Origin: Phytomonospora sp040655735
GTDB taxonomy: Bacteria > Actinomycetota > Actinomycetes > Mycobacteriales > Micromonosporaceae
Assembly: GCF_040655735.1 (NCBI RefSeq)
Contig: NZ_JBFAKK010000016.1
Coordinates: 114,209 to 178,208 of the forward strand
Reading direction: 5' to 3'
DNA length: 64,000 nucleotides
In this document: in pieces, positions 1 through 8,564 of the stretch
How positions within the stretch are numbered: the stretch's first letter is position 1
Layout of the letters: every line of letters begins with the position of its first letter
Notes under the pieces: generated by a model
What the model was told of the DNA's origin: nothing
What the model saw: the letters and a program-made list of their open reading frames with translations, nothing else
Database searches by the model: none
Made by a program: the position numbers and the translations under genes

Positions 1-1
1 G

Positions 2-2224
2 CTGCCGAGTCTGCTGATCGTGTGCGACGAGTTCTCCGAGCTGCTGTCGGCCAAACCCGAGTTCATCGAGCTGTTCGTGATGATCGGCCGGCTCGGCCGC
101 TCCCTCGGCGTCCACCTCCTGCTCGCCTCGCAGCGCCTCGAAGAGGGCCGCCTGCGCGGACTCGACTCGCACCTGTCGTACCGAATCGGTCTGCGGACCT
201 TCTCGGCGATGGAGAGCCGCGTGGTGCTCGGTGTCGCCGACGCCTACGAACTGCCGCAGGCTCCGGGTCACGGCTACCTGAAGATCGACACCTCCACGAT
301 GCTTCGCTTCCGCAGCGCCTACGTCTCCGGTATCTACCGGGGAGTGCGCACCGGGTCGGGCGGCCCCGGCGCGGGCGGCGAGCGCATGGTGCCCTTCCAC
401 CCCGGCCACATGCCGCTTCCCGAGGCGCCGCCCCAGGTCGAGTCGGCGCCCGACGACGAGCCGGACAACCCCGACGACATCGTGAAGAACTCGATGCTCG
501 CGGTGATCACCAACCGCCTCGCCGGTCAGGGCCCGCCGGCCCACCAGGTGTGGCTGCCGCCGCTGTCGGAGTCCCCGGCGCTGTCGGACCTGTACCCCGA
601 CCTGCGCGCCGACGCCGACCGCGGGCTGAGTCCGGCCGGCTGGACGGGCCACGGGCGCCTCGACGTGCCCCTGGGCATCGTCGACCGCCCCTTCGAACAG
701 CGGCGGGACCTGCTCACCGTCGAGCTGTCCGGAGCCGGTGGCAACATCGTCGTCGTCGGCGGGACCCAGTCCGGCAAGAGCACGCTGCTGCGGACGCTGG
801 TGTGCTCGCTGGCGCTGACGCACACCCCGCGGCAGGTGCAGTTCTACTGCATCGACCTCGGCGGCGGGACCCTGCGCGGCCTCGAACGGCTGCCGCACGT
901 GGGCGGTGTCGCCGGGCGGCGCGATCTCAACAAGATGCGGCGCACGGTCGCGGAGATGTCGGCGCTGCTCGACGAGCGCGAGGGCCTGTTCGCCGAGCAC
1001 GGCATCGACTCCATGGCCGCCTACCGCCGCCGCAAGGCCGCCGGCGAGTTCGCCGAGGACCCTTTCGGCGACGCCTTCCTCATCGTCGACGGGTGGACCA
1101 GCGTCCGCTCGGACTTCGAGGAGCTGATCGACGACGTCACCGCCATCGCCCAGCGCGGTCTCGGCTACGGCGTGCACCTGGTGCTGGCCACCAACCGGTG
1201 GACCGACATGCGCCCGGCGCTGCGGGATCTGCTGGGCACCAAGCTGGAACTGCGCCTGGGCGACCCCTCGGAGTCGGAGATCGACCGCCGCTCGGCCTGG
1301 AACGTGCCCGAGCGCGCCGCCGGGCGCGGCCTCACGCCCGACAAGATGCAGATGCTGACGGCCCTGCCGCGCGTCGACAGCCGCTCGACGAGCGAGGACC
1401 TCGCCGACGGCGTGCAGGACCTGGTCGCGCGCGTGGCGACGGCGTGGACCGGTGCGCCCGCCCCGGCGGTGCGGCTGCTGCCGGCCCGCTTCCCGGTCGC
1501 CGACATCCCGCCGGACCCGGGCAGCCCGCTGATCCCCTTCGCCATCAACGAGAGCCACCTCGCGCCGGTCGCCCTCGACTTCGCCACCGAACCGCACTTC
1601 CTGGTCTTCGGCGACGGAGAGTCGGGCAAGACGAACCTGCTGCGCACCATCGCCGGGCAGCTCGTCACGCGGTACGGGCCGAGGGACGTGCGCCTGCTGG
1701 TCGTCGACTACCGCCGTTCGCTGCTCGGCGAGATCGACGACGACCGGCTCACCGGCTACGTGGCCACCGCCAGTACCGCCGACGAGCTGCTCAGCGGCGT
1801 GCACGGGGCCTTCAAGCAGCGCCTTCCCGGGCCGGACGTGACGCCCGAGCAGTTGCGGGCGCGCAGCTGGTGGACCGGACCGGAGATGTTCGTCTTCGTC
1901 GACGACTACGACCTGGTCGCCGGCGGTTCGCCGAACCCGGTGCACCGCTTGCTGGAGTTGCTGCCGCAGGCGCGCGACGTCGGCCTGCACCTGATCCTCG
2001 CGCGCCGCTCCGGCGGTGCCGCGCGGGGCCTGTACGACCCGGTGATCCAGCGCCTGCGGGAGATCCAGACGCCGGGCATCGTGATGTCGGGGAGCCGGGA
2101 CGAGGGGACCCTGCTGGGCAACGTCCGGCCGAGCCAGCAGCCGCCCGGCCGCGGGGTCCTGGTGCGCCGCAGCGGAACCGGTCTGGTGCAGATCGCGTGG
2201 ACTCCGCCGAGGCACGAGCAGTGA
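2..2224 (+). CDS. eccC: EccC-type FtsK/SpoIIIE ATPase, type VII secretion motor (5' truncated by window edge)
   Basis: This is the C-terminal 740 residues of an EccC, the membrane-anchored ATPase that recognises and drives ESX substrates. The frame is open to the left edge, so the start, the two membrane helices and most of ATPase domain 1 are outside. Visible are the domain 1 Walker B (LLIVCDEFSE, from base 11), the domain 2 P-loop GGTQSGKST (from base 758) with FLIVDGW, and the domain 3 P-loop GDGESGKTN (from base 1610) with FVFVDDYD. The sequence is collinear with the two complete eccC genes at 19669 and 36938. A WXG100 pair follows directly, as expected for an ESX operon. The family call is secure; which system it belongs to depends on sequence to the left. 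Confidence 0.96.
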   Translation: MPSLLIVCDEFSELLSAKPEFIELFVMIGRLGRSLGVHLLLASQRLEEGRLRGLDSHLSYRIGLRTFSAMESRVVLGVADAYELPQAPGHGYLKIDTSTMLRFRSAYVSGIYRGVRTGSGGPGAGGERMVPFHPGHMPLPEAPPQVESAPDDEPDNPDDIVKNSMLAVITNRLAGQGPPAHQVWLPPLSESPALSDLYPDLRADADRGLSPAGWTGHGRLDVPLGIVDRPFEQRRDLLTVELSGAGGNIVVVGGTQSGKSTLLRTLVCSLALTHTPRQVQFYCIDLGGGTLRGLERLPHVGGVAGRRDLNKMRRTVAEMSALLDEREGLFAEHGIDSMAAYRRRKAAGEFAEDPFGDAFLIVDGWTSVRSDFEELIDDVTAIAQRGLGYGVHLVLATNRWTDMRPALRDLLGTKLELRLGDPSESEIDRRSAWNVPERAAGRGLTPDKMQMLTALPRVDSRSTSEDLADGVQDLVARVATAWTGAPAPAVRLLPARFPVADIPPDPGSPLIPFAINESHLAPVALDFATEPHFLVFGDGESGKTNLLRTIAGQLVTRYGPRDVRLLVVDYRRSLLGEIDDDRLTGYVATASTADELLSGVHGAFKQRLPGPDVTPEQLRARSWWTGPEMFVFVDDYDLVAGGSPNPVHRLLELLPQARDVGLHLILARRSGGAARGLYDPVIQRLREIQTPGIVMSGSRDEGTLLGNVRPSQQPPGRGVLVRRSGTGLVQIAWTPPRHEQ

Positions 2225-2348
2225 CCGCCGCGACCCGCGAAGTCGACGCCGCGAGCCCCTCACCTGCGGTTTCGACGGGACAGCGGGGCGGCGGTGATTC
2301 CCGTATCGTCAGACGCGTTCCACTCCTTGAGTCGGCCGACGACCATGG

Positions 2349-2367
2349 ACAGTCCTTTGTGGACTGT
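2349..2367 (+). promoter_or_regulatory. Small inverted repeat between eccC and esx pair
   Basis: Arms ACAGTCC and GGACTGT form a perfect 7-bp stem around the loop TTTGT, 37 bases before the TTG start of the first WXG100 gene. It could be an operator or a weak hairpin separating eccC from the cargo genes. There is no T-run, so a strong terminator is unlikely. Confidence 0.3.
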
Positions 2368-2403
2368 GTCGACCGGGACGAAACAGAAGGCTGGTGAAGA
2401 CCC

Positions 2404-2733
2404 TTGATTCGCAATGATTCCGAGGCGTTCAGGCAAGCGTCCGCCGACATCGGCACCGCGGTCCACGACGCGCACTCGCAGATCGAGAAGGTCCGCAAGG
2501 AATGCATGGACCTGGTCGACGTGGCCTGGCGCGGACAGGCGTCGGTCGCCTTCGGGAACCTGATGGAGGAATACGACCGCAACGCCAAGGAACTCAACGC
2601 GGCCCTCGACAAGATGGGCGAGCTGGTCGGTACCAGCGCCGATCTCCACGAGAACACCGACGCCGACCAGAGCACGGCCGTGCAGCACGTCATGGCCGAC
2701 ATGGCCGGCACCGGCTTCCAGGGCCTGAACTGA
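2404..2733 (+). CDS. WXG100 family protein, first of pair
   Basis: A 109-residue all-helical protein with the WXG hairpin turn W42-R-G in AWRGQASVAF. WXG100 proteins are secreted through ESX systems as antiparallel four-helix dimers with a partner encoded next door. The partner here is the gene 16 bases downstream. The start is TTG, preceded by GGTGAAG. The YxxxD/E export signal is absent from this member and present in the partner, the usual division of labour in an EsxB/EsxA-type dimer. The C-terminal tail is about 10 residues longer than average. The family call is firm; cargo function is unknown. Confidence 0.9.
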   Translation: MIRNDSEAFRQASADIGTAVHDAHSQIEKVRKECMDLVDVAWRGQASVAFGNLMEEYDRNAKELNAALDKMGELVGTSADLHENTDADQSTAVQHVMADMAGTGFQGLN

Positions 2734-2749
2734 GGATAGGGAGGAAACC

Positions 2750-3040
2750 ATGTCCGAACTCAAAGTCGACCCCGGAGCCCTCGATCGCGCCGCCGGCGAG
2801 ATCAAGAGCGCCGCGACCCAGCTCGACTCGATCCTCGACGGCCTCGCCTCGAAGCTGGAGAGCCTGATGGCCCAGTGGGAAGGTGGCGACCAGGCCGCCT
2901 ACAGCGAGGTCAAGATGCAGTGGGACAAGGCGGCCGACGGCCTCAACGAGGTCCTCAACAGGATCGGCGCGACCGTCGGGCAGGCCCGGCAGGAGTACGT
3001 CGACACCGAGCTGTACAACGCCAGCCGGTTCCAGAACTAG
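2750..3040 (+). CDS. WXG100 family protein, second of pair (carries YxxxE signal)
   Basis: A 96-residue WXG100 protein with W43-E-G between two predicted amphipathic helices and a C-terminal Y83-V-D-T-E87, matching the YxxxD/E signal that directs helical dimers to EccC. A strong ribosome site (AGGGAGGAAACC) precedes the ATG. It probably forms the secreted heterodimer with the protein encoded immediately upstream. The operon ends here at a hairpin that faces the convergent mycosin gene. Confidence 0.93.
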   Translation: MSELKVDPGALDRAAGEIKSAATQLDSILDGLASKLESLMAQWEGGDQAAYSEVKMQWDKAADGLNEVLNRIGATVGQARQEYVDTELYNASRFQN

Positions 3041-3096
3041 GTCCGGCCCGCGCCGGACCGCACGGCGGCCCCCTCCCAGCCGGGCGGGGGCCGTTT
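3041..3096. terminator. Paired hairpins between convergent esx and mycP genes
   Basis: Two hairpins lie between converging stop codons. The first, 3041-3058, has arms GTCCGGC/GCCGGAC and starts right after the stop. The second, 3066-3096, has arms CGGCCCCC/GGGGGCCG followed by TTT on the plus strand. The second is a plausible bidirectional terminator for the esx operon (+) and the mycosin operon (-). Confidence 0.65.
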
Positions 3097-3106
3097 CGCC
3101 GTTCCC

Positions 3107-4279
3107 TCAGCCTTTCCAGCCGCGCCGGCGTCCGCGCGGGACGGCGAAGCGCGCCACGGCGAGGACGATGACCGCGACCAGACCCACCGCAGCGACGAGC
3201 AGCGCCGCGTCCTTGACGGCGGCGAACTCGTCGACGGGCGGCACCGGCTGATCCACGCGTGGGGCGGCGACACCGTCGCTGGGCGTCAAGGGCGCGGTGA
3301 TCGCCCGGTACGGGTCGACCTCACCGTGTCCGACCAGGTCGTTGCGCCCGCCGGGCGGATGGTTCGCGGTGGCCTTCATGCGCGCGACGACGTCCTCGGC
3401 GCTCAGATCCGGGTAGTAGGCGCGCAGCAGCGCGGCCGTGCCGGCCACGTAGGGAGCGGCGTAACTGGTGCCGCCGTTGGGATCCTGCCCGTACCCGCCT
3501 CCGGCGGGCGCCGGACCGACGATCTCGACGCCGGGCGCGGCGATGCCGACCCACTCACCGGCCGTCGAGGACGAGACGTGGGCACCCTGCCGGTCGGTCC
3601 CGGCGACCGCGATCACCGACGCGTGCTCCAGCGCGTAGGCGGCCGGATAGATCTTCTCGCCCGGCTTCGAGGCGGTGTTCCCGGCGGCGGTGACGACCAC
3701 GACGTCGTGCTCGGCGGCGTAGGCGATCGCCTTGTCGAGCTCGCCGGTCCGCCGCGCGGTCAGCGAGAGGTTGATGACCTTCGCCTTGCGGTCGACGGCC
3801 TCCCGGATCCCCTGGGCGATGGGCAGAGTGTCGGCGTCGCTGCCGCTGGTCGACTTGTCGCCCCACACCCGGATCGGCAGGATCCGCGCCTCGGGGGCGA
3901 TCCCGTGGAACAGAGTCTCGTGGTCCAGGCGCCCGGCGATCACGCCCGCGATGAGGGTGCCGTGGCTGGCCAGGTCGCAGTTCCACGGCAGCGCGTCGCG
4001 GGTGACGAAGTCGGCGCCGCCTTCGAGCCGCCCCTTGAGCGCGGGATGCTCCCCGACACCGGAGTCGACGACGGCGACCAGCACGCCCTCGCCCATCGTC
4101 AGCGGATAGACCCGCTCGGGCGCCAGCCGCAGCAGCGGCCACGGATCCTTGTACGCCTCGGTGCTGGAGAACGCCTCGCAGCCGGCGGCCCGGGCGGCGG
4201 GCGGGGCGAGCGCGATGACGGCGGCGGCGGCGAGCAGCGCGGTTCCCGTCGCGCCGATCCGCCTGAGGAGGGACGGCAT
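3107..4279 (-). CDS. mycP: Mycosin 1, subtilisin-like membrane-anchored protease MycP
   Basis: A 390-residue S8-family serine protease of the ESX-associated mycosin group. It has a signal peptide (about 1-31), catalytic D72 (VVDSGVG), H106 (SHGTLIAG), oxyanion N201 and S272 (GGTSYAAP), and a C-terminal TM helix (about 356-378) ending in a basic tail. Mycosins act on the outer face of the membrane, stabilise the ESX core complex and in ESX-1 cleave EspB. C34 and C101 match the positions of the known mycosin disulfide that pins the N-terminal extension. The gene is last in a long minus-strand run and is the closest relative in this window of the mycosin at 30502. Confidence 0.95.
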   Translation of the reverse strand: MPSLLRRIGATGTALLAAAAVIALAPPAARAAGCEAFSSTEAYKDPWPLLRLAPERVYPLTMGEGVLVAVVDSGVGEHPALKGRLEGGADFVTRDALPWNCDLASHGTLIAGVIAGRLDHETLFHGIAPEARILPIRVWGDKSTSGSDADTLPIAQGIREAVDRKAKVINLSLTARRTGELDKAIAYAAEHDVVVVTAAGNTASKPGEKIYPAAYALEHASVIAVAGTDRQGAHVSSSTAGEWVGIAAPGVEIVGPAPAGGGYGQDPNGGTSYAAPYVAGTAALLRAYYPDLSAEDVVARMKATANHPPGGRNDLVGHGEVDPYRAITAPLTPSDGVAAPRVDQPVPPVDEFAAVKDAALLVAAVGLVAVIVLAVARFAVPRGRRRGWKG

Positions 4280-4335
4280 GGGGTCACCCTAGAGCGAGGC
4301 GGGCCGTTCCGCTGTCCCTCGGCACGGCGGCGGGG

Positions 4336-4956
4336 TCACATCTCGACGGTGGTCCCCGGTTCGCCCCGCCGCCTGGCCGCCCGCCGGGCGCGGCGGCGTT
4401 TGAGCCTGCGGATCATCACCACGGCCAGCCAGACGAGCGCGACGAGGAAGACGACGACGAGGATCGGCAGGAAGATCGCGACCAGGCTCATGCCCAGCGA
4501 GCCGCCGTCCTCGATGGTGCTCACGACCGGGGCGCCGACCCCGGCGGTCGTCGCGTTGACCACCGGCCGCACCAGCGCCTTGACGCCGTGCACGGCCAGC
4601 GCCGACACGATCCCCACCGTCCAGCCGATCCAGGGCCGCTCGGCCAGCCAGGCCGAGTTGTCCACTTCGGTGGCCGCGGTGGTCGCGCTGAACACCGCGC
4701 CGCCCGAGGCCGGCCGGATCGCGGTCTGGATGATGTCGTTGACGTGGTCGACCACCGGGACCTTGTCGACGACGACCTCGACCAGCAGCAGCACGCTGAA
4801 CAGGCCGATCGCCCACCACTGCCCCATCCAGTCGAATCCGGAGGGCAGCGCGACCTTGTCGGTGAAGTTGGAGGCCAGACCCACCACGAGCAGCGGGATA
4901 TAGGCGTTGAAGCCGGCGGCCGTCGACAGGCCTAGGCCGGTGAGCGCGGCGAACAT
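4336..4956 (-). CDS. DUF4126 family membrane protein
   Basis: A 206-residue protein beginning MFAALTGLGLSTAAGFNAY, typical of DUF4126 proteins, followed by a conserved acidic-basic helix (EVVVDKVPVVDHVND) and a segment IRPASGGAVF. Four or more hydrophobic helices and a very basic C-terminus (RRLKRRRARRAARRRGE) suggest an inner-membrane protein with its tail inside. The family has no established function. I chose the ATG at 4956 because the family starts at this methionine; the frame stays open further upstream. It lies 56 bases from mycP and 53 from the previous gene, so it may be co-transcribed with the ESX accessory genes, perhaps by chance of position. Confidence 0.8.
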   Translation of the reverse strand: MFAALTGLGLSTAAGFNAYIPLLVVGLASNFTDKVALPSGFDWMGQWWAIGLFSVLLLVEVVVDKVPVVDHVNDIIQTAIRPASGGAVFSATTAATEVDNSAWLAERPWIGWTVGIVSALAVHGVKALVRPVVNATTAGVGAPVVSTIEDGGSLGMSLVAIFLPILVVVFLVALVWLAVVMIRRLKRRRARRAARRRGEPGTTVEM

Positions 4957-5009
4957 GGTCCATCCCGGCGGTCGAGGAGAGGGCTTGCTACCGGCCGAGG
5001 GTACGCGCC

Positions 5010-6140
5010 TCAGTCCACCGCGGGCGTGGTCTCGGCGGTGAACCCGGCCACCGCCGTCGGCGCCTCCCAGTCCTGATAGGACTGTGCCAGCCGGGCTCGG
5101 ACGTCCACAAGGGACGCGTCGTCGTAGTTCTCCCGCACCGGCTGGACTTCCGTGCGCGCCTCGACGTCCATGCGCAGGCGGCGCGTCGAACCGTCGGGGA
5201 CCTCGACGTTCAGCGACGTGCGCGCCGGTTCGCAGCCGGGCGCGCCGGCCGCCAGAGCCGGACCCGGTACCTCGAAACGGATCTCGTGCGTCCCGGGCGC
5301 CAGCATGTACCACCAGTGCGCCCACGACACCGGGTGCTCGCGACCGTCGATCCACAGGCGGGGACGCGGCGCCCAGCCGTGCGGAGAGGTCGACGACTCC
5401 ACCGGGAAGCCGTTCATCCGCACCGTGTGCGCCAGCCGCGCGTCGATCAGCAGGCCCGCACGGCCCGCCTGCGCGGCCGGGATCCGGCGCGGCGTGTGGC
5501 CCAGCAGTACGCCGGTGCCGCTCGCCGTGGTCACCGGGCGCGGCTCGTCGGCGGCCTCGGCCCGGTAGCGCTCACCGCGCCGCCGAACCCCGACCTGCCA
5601 GGCGATCGTGACCAGCAGACCGGCCAGGATCAGTCCCGCCGACACCGCGGCCGTCGCGCCGCCGAGTGACTCCGATGCCCCCGATCGGCTCAGTACCACC
5701 GGAGTGGCCGCCAGGAAAACCAGGAACAGCAGCCACGGCCGCAGGGTCGTCCCGACGATCCGCGACGGCGGCGCGGTCAGCACCCCGTCGAGGGCGAAAC
5801 CGTGCGGGGCGGCGTACTCCAGCTCGACGAGCTCGCCGGCGGCCACCTCGACCAGCCGCGAGCCCTCGACATGGTCGCGGCGCACCTCGACCAGGTGCTG
5901 CCCCGGCGCGACCACCGCGACCATCCGGCCGTAACCGTGCCACAGTGGACGGTCGTCGATCCCGACCGCGCGAGGACGGGCCGGGCGGTTGTAGTCCCAA
6001 CGCGTGTTGTTCCACGTGCGCACCGAGATGCCGCCGTGCCCCGGCGGGAGCGCCGGCGCGGCCCGGCCCTCGGGCCACGGCAGCACCGGCACGGCCGGGT
6101 CGGCGAAGGGCTTCGCCTCGACCATGTCGGCGAGCTTCAC
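5010..6140 (-). CDS. Two-TM protein with N- and C-terminal PEGA-like beta domains (cassette copy 1)
   Basis: A 376-residue protein of unknown function. Two hydrophobic helices (about 134-150 and 161-185) are flanked by two beta-rich segments, each with a PEGA-like signature: an 'IDDRPLWHGYG...APGQHLVEV' region near residues 60-110 and an 'IDGRE...LAPGTHEIRFEV' region near 260-290. The same layout occurs in the 399-residue protein at 9433, so the two are paralogs. The GTG start at 6140 overlaps the preceding stop by one base (TAGTG), indicating translational coupling to the EspA-like gene; an ATG at 6125 is the alternative. It probably displays both beta domains on one side of the membrane near the ESX channel (inference). 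Confidence 0.75.
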   Translation of the reverse strand: MKLADMVEAKPFADPAVPVLPWPEGRAAPALPPGHGGISVRTWNNTRWDYNRPARPRAVGIDDRPLWHGYGRMVAVVAPGQHLVEVRRDHVEGSRLVEVAAGELVELEYAAPHGFALDGVLTAPPSRIVGTTLRPWLLFLVFLAATPVVLSRSGASESLGGATAAVSAGLILAGLLVTIAWQVGVRRRGERYRAEAADEPRPVTTASGTGVLLGHTPRRIPAAQAGRAGLLIDARLAHTVRMNGFPVESSTSPHGWAPRPRLWIDGREHPVSWAHWWYMLAPGTHEIRFEVPGPALAAGAPGCEPARTSLNVEVPDGSTRRLRMDVEARTEVQPVRENYDDASLVDVRARLAQSYQDWEAPTAVAGFTAETTPAVD

Positions 6141-7147
6141 TACTTGTCCTTGTCCAGGCCGTCCTCGATGTCCTGTTCGGACATGTCCGGGCCGTTGTTG
6201 GCCGCGGCCTGCTCGGCGCCGGAGGCGGCCGAGGCGCCCGAACCGGAGTAGGTCGTCCAGCCCTTGAGCGAGTTGCCCATGACCTGCATCGCGGTCTTGA
6301 CGTCGAAGGCGCGGAAGGCCTGGAGTTCGGTGACGTTGCGGGCGACGGCCTGGCGCAGGCTCGGCGGGAGCAGCTTGTTGAGGAAGTTGCCGATCTTGGC
6401 CAGGAAGCTCACCACGGTGTCGATGATCTTCACCGCGCGGCTCGTCTGGACCGCCGTGGTCGTCGTGGTCGCCACACCGGCGGCGGCCGTGGAGGCGCCC
6501 GCCGTGGGGACGGCCGCGGCCATCGCCGCGATCCACGTGACGATCATCCACTCGACGAGCGTGGCGATCAGGCCGATGATGATCTGCTGGGCGGCCGACA
6601 TCAGCTTGGAGAACATGACCAGCAGGCTGGCCACGCTGTTGACCTCCTCGGCGGTGGCCTTCACGGCCTCGCTGAAGGTGCCCAGACGGGCCTTGGCCGC
6701 CTCGGCGTCCTTGCCCTTCCAGGTGACCAGGCCGTCGTCGGCGGCCTGCTTGGTCGCGTCTCCGAGTGCCGGCAGCGCCTCGGCGGCCTGCTTCCACTTG
6801 TTGGCGTAGCCCTCGACCCGCTCGGCGTTGCCGGTGACCAGGCTCAGCAGGTCCTCAAGCGGCTGGAAGAAGTCGATCAGGAAGGTCAGGCCCGCCGTGA
6901 TCAGCCAGTTCAGCGGGTCGGCGACGAAGGAGATCGCGTTGCCCGCGAAGTCCATGACACCGGCGAACAGGGCGTCCATGTCACCCTTGGCGATGCCCTC
7001 GACGAAGGTGTTCTTGGTCGCCTCGACCAGCGGGATCGTCGACACCGGGTCGGTGTCGACGGCCGCGGTCGGGCCCATGTTCCCGGCGTACTGGCTGTCC
7101 GCGTCGTCATTGCTGACGTAGGCGTCGTTGCCGTCGTTTTCGCTCAC
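6140..7147 (-). CDS. EspA/EspE-like large helical ESX substrate (cassette copy 1)
   Basis: A 335-residue protein. An acidic N-terminus is followed by a helix-rich region with the segment TFLIDFFQPLEDLLSLVTGN, a WXG turn at W143 (TWKGKDAEA), then a strongly hydrophobic Ala/Ile region (about 186-226) and a flexible C-terminus. The order helical hairpin with WxG, hydrophobic region, disordered tail resembles EspA/EspE of mycobacterial ESX-1. It is paralogous to the 320-residue protein at 10728, sharing FLIDF-QPLED-L--VTGN. Its start overlaps the stop of the upstream EspC-like gene by one base (TAGTG), as expected for a co-secreted pair. The hydrophobic segment could insert into membranes. Confidence 0.7.
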   Translation of the reverse strand: MSENDGNDAYVSNDDADSQYAGNMGPTAAVDTDPVSTIPLVEATKNTFVEGIAKGDMDALFAGVMDFAGNAISFVADPLNWLITAGLTFLIDFFQPLEDLLSLVTGNAERVEGYANKWKQAAEALPALGDATKQAADDGLVTWKGKDAEAAKARLGTFSEAVKATAEEVNSVASLLVMFSKLMSAAQQIIIGLIATLVEWMIVTWIAAMAAAVPTAGASTAAAGVATTTTTAVQTSRAVKIIDTVVSFLAKIGNFLNKLLPPSLRQAVARNVTELQAFRAFDVKTAMQVMGNSLKGWTTYSGSGASAASGAEQAAANNGPDMSEQDIEDGLDKDK

Positions 7148-7485
7148 TACTCTTTCCCACCTGACAGCTTGTCGAGGAAGCGTTCGAACGCCTTCGAAAG
7201 GCCCTCGTCGAGCTCCTGGTAGGTCTCGGCCGTCGTCCGGACGGCCTCTCCCTGTGCGTCGAGCGCGTCGCCGATCATCTTGATGTGGTCGCGGACCTCA
7301 TCGGCCTTGCCCTGGTAGAAGGGCCACATGAAGGCCATCCCGAGAGGGCCCCACAGAGCCATCGGCGGGTCGGCCTCCTTGGCCAGCGTCTCGATCTGTT
7401 CGGCGCTGGTCTTGAGGGCCTTGAGGACCTCGGCGGTGTTCTTCAGCTCGTCCGTCGGGGTGTAGATCCCGTCACCGTTGCCCAT
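7147..7485 (-). CDS. EspC-like small ESX partner protein with YxxxD signal (cassette copy 1)
   Basis: A 112-residue helical protein with a Trp/Pro-rich central turn (PPMALWGPLGMAFMWPFYQG) and a C-terminal export-type motif Y89-Q-E-L-D93. Length, position and motif fit the EspC/EspF group, small partners of EspA/EspE that are secreted by ESX-1. The paralog is the 105-residue protein at 11788, which has the same WxxWG-type turn. It is coupled to the downstream 335-residue gene by a one-base overlap. The functional assignment is by analogy. Confidence 0.72.
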   Translation of the reverse strand: MGNGDGIYTPTDELKNTAEVLKALKTSAEQIETLAKEADPPMALWGPLGMAFMWPFYQGKADEVRDHIKMIGDALDAQGEAVRTTAETYQELDEGLSKAFERFLDKLSGGKE

Positions 7486-7592
7486 GACTCACCTCCCTGT
7501 CGTGTCGCGTCCGCGCATCCGGCTTCGAGGCGAGCTTAGCCAGGGTGTCAATCTCACCGAAAGGTCCGCCGCGGCGGCACAGGTGGCCGCCC

Positions 7593-8033
7593 CTAGTACC
7601 GGCGGTCGTCGCGGCGGCGCTCCAGCGAATCCTGCACGTCACCGGGGATCGAGTCCTTCACCATCGACATGATGTCGATCGTCGAACTCATCTTCGCGGC
7701 GATCTCGGCCATCTTCAGCGCGTGCGCGGCCTGCGCCTGCTTGATCGCCTGCACCACCATCTGCCCCACGTAGGACAGGCGGCCGAGCACACCGTCGGGG
7801 ATCTCGATCGTCACGACCTGGCCGTTGTCGTCGACCTCGACGCGCACGGAACCGTCGTCGGAGAAGCCCTCCGACGTGAGGTCGCCGGCCTCCTCGCGCG
7901 CCTCGACGTACTTGCGCAGCGACTCGTCGGCGTTCTTGCGCAGCGTCTCCAGGTGCGCCAGCATCGACTCGACGTCGCCCCACTGCCTGCCGCGAGCGCG
8001 GACGCGGTCGCCGAGCGGACTGTCCGGCCCCAT
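7593..8033 (-). CDS. YbaB/EbfC-like protein, long form (copy 1)
   Basis: A 146-residue protein with the YbaB/EbfC pattern: an N-terminal helix, a strand turn (SDDGSVRVEVDDNGQVVTIEIPD), then a long helix rich in Ala/Lys. The C-terminus SIPGDVQDSLERRRDDRRY is shared almost exactly in type with the 142-residue protein at 8565. YbaB proteins are dimeric tweezers-shaped DNA binders, but EspL, the YbaB-fold member of mycobacterial ESX-1, stabilises Esp substrates instead. Its start overlaps the stop of the next YbaB gene by one base (TGATG), so the two are probably made together and may form a heterodimer. Confidence 0.75.
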   Translation of the reverse strand: MGPDSPLGDRVRARGRQWGDVESMLAHLETLRKNADESLRKYVEAREEAGDLTSEGFSDDGSVRVEVDDNGQVVTIEIPDGVLGRLSYVGQMVVQAIKQAQAAHALKMAEIAAKMSSTIDIMSMVKDSIPGDVQDSLERRRDDRRY

Positions 8034-8401
8034 CAGAACTCCTCGGTCGTTTCGCGCTTGTTCTCTTCCCGCACGCGCTGGATCTCACCGGCCGACGGCA
8101 GACCGTTCAGCGCGGCCGGCGTGGTGCCCGCGTTCTCGCCCATCAGGCCCGACAACTGCTCGCTGAGCTCGGCGTTCATCTGCATCGCGGCCCGCTTGAT
8201 CTGCTCCAGGATCAGCTCGCCCAGCTCGGCGCCGCTGTACTTCGAGGCGCGGCTGGTCAGCTCGACGTCGATGACCGCGCCACCGGGTCCGACCACGACC
8301 TTGACGGCATAGTCCTCGCTGAACACTTCGGTGCGGGCCTCGGCGACGATCCGCTGGATCTCGCGGGCCCGGTGCTGTATGTCCTGACCGAAGTCAGCCA
8401 T
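8033..8401 (-). CDS. YbaB/EbfC-like protein, short form (copy 1)
   Basis: A 122-residue protein with a clearer YbaB core: strand VKVVVGPGGAVIDVEL, then helix LGELILEQIKRAAMQMNAEL, ending in a charged tail with GLPSAGEIQRVREE. It is paralogous to the 131-residue protein at 8990 (VRVTVGPGGAVLDVEV...LPSAGE versus MPTLAE). It is the first gene of its pair in transcription order. The role may be chaperoning of the EspA/EspC-like pair or regulation; sequence alone does not decide. Confidence 0.78.
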   Translation of the reverse strand: MADFGQDIQHRAREIQRIVAEARTEVFSEDYAVKVVVGPGGAVIDVELTSRASKYSGAELGELILEQIKRAAMQMNAELSEQLSGLMGENAGTTPAALNGLPSAGEIQRVREENKRETTEEF

Positions 8402-8564
8402 GTGCCGTACCTTCCATCTCGGTCACCCGGCGGGCCGTGCTCGTGCCCGGTGCGTCGGCTCACGTTAGCGGGTCCTGTCTACCGGTGTCGAACGCCGCCC
8501 AGCCGCAGTTCAGGCACCCGTTTCGAGCCGGTTCGCCCCGGTGGGCACGCGTGCGGGAAGGTCG

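Noticed and set aside
5010..6797. Extension of the two-TM protein upstream to 6797
   Set aside because: The extra 219 residues overlap the EspA-like gene in another frame and are Arg/Gly/His-rich; the GTG at 6140 with its one-base overlap is the better start.
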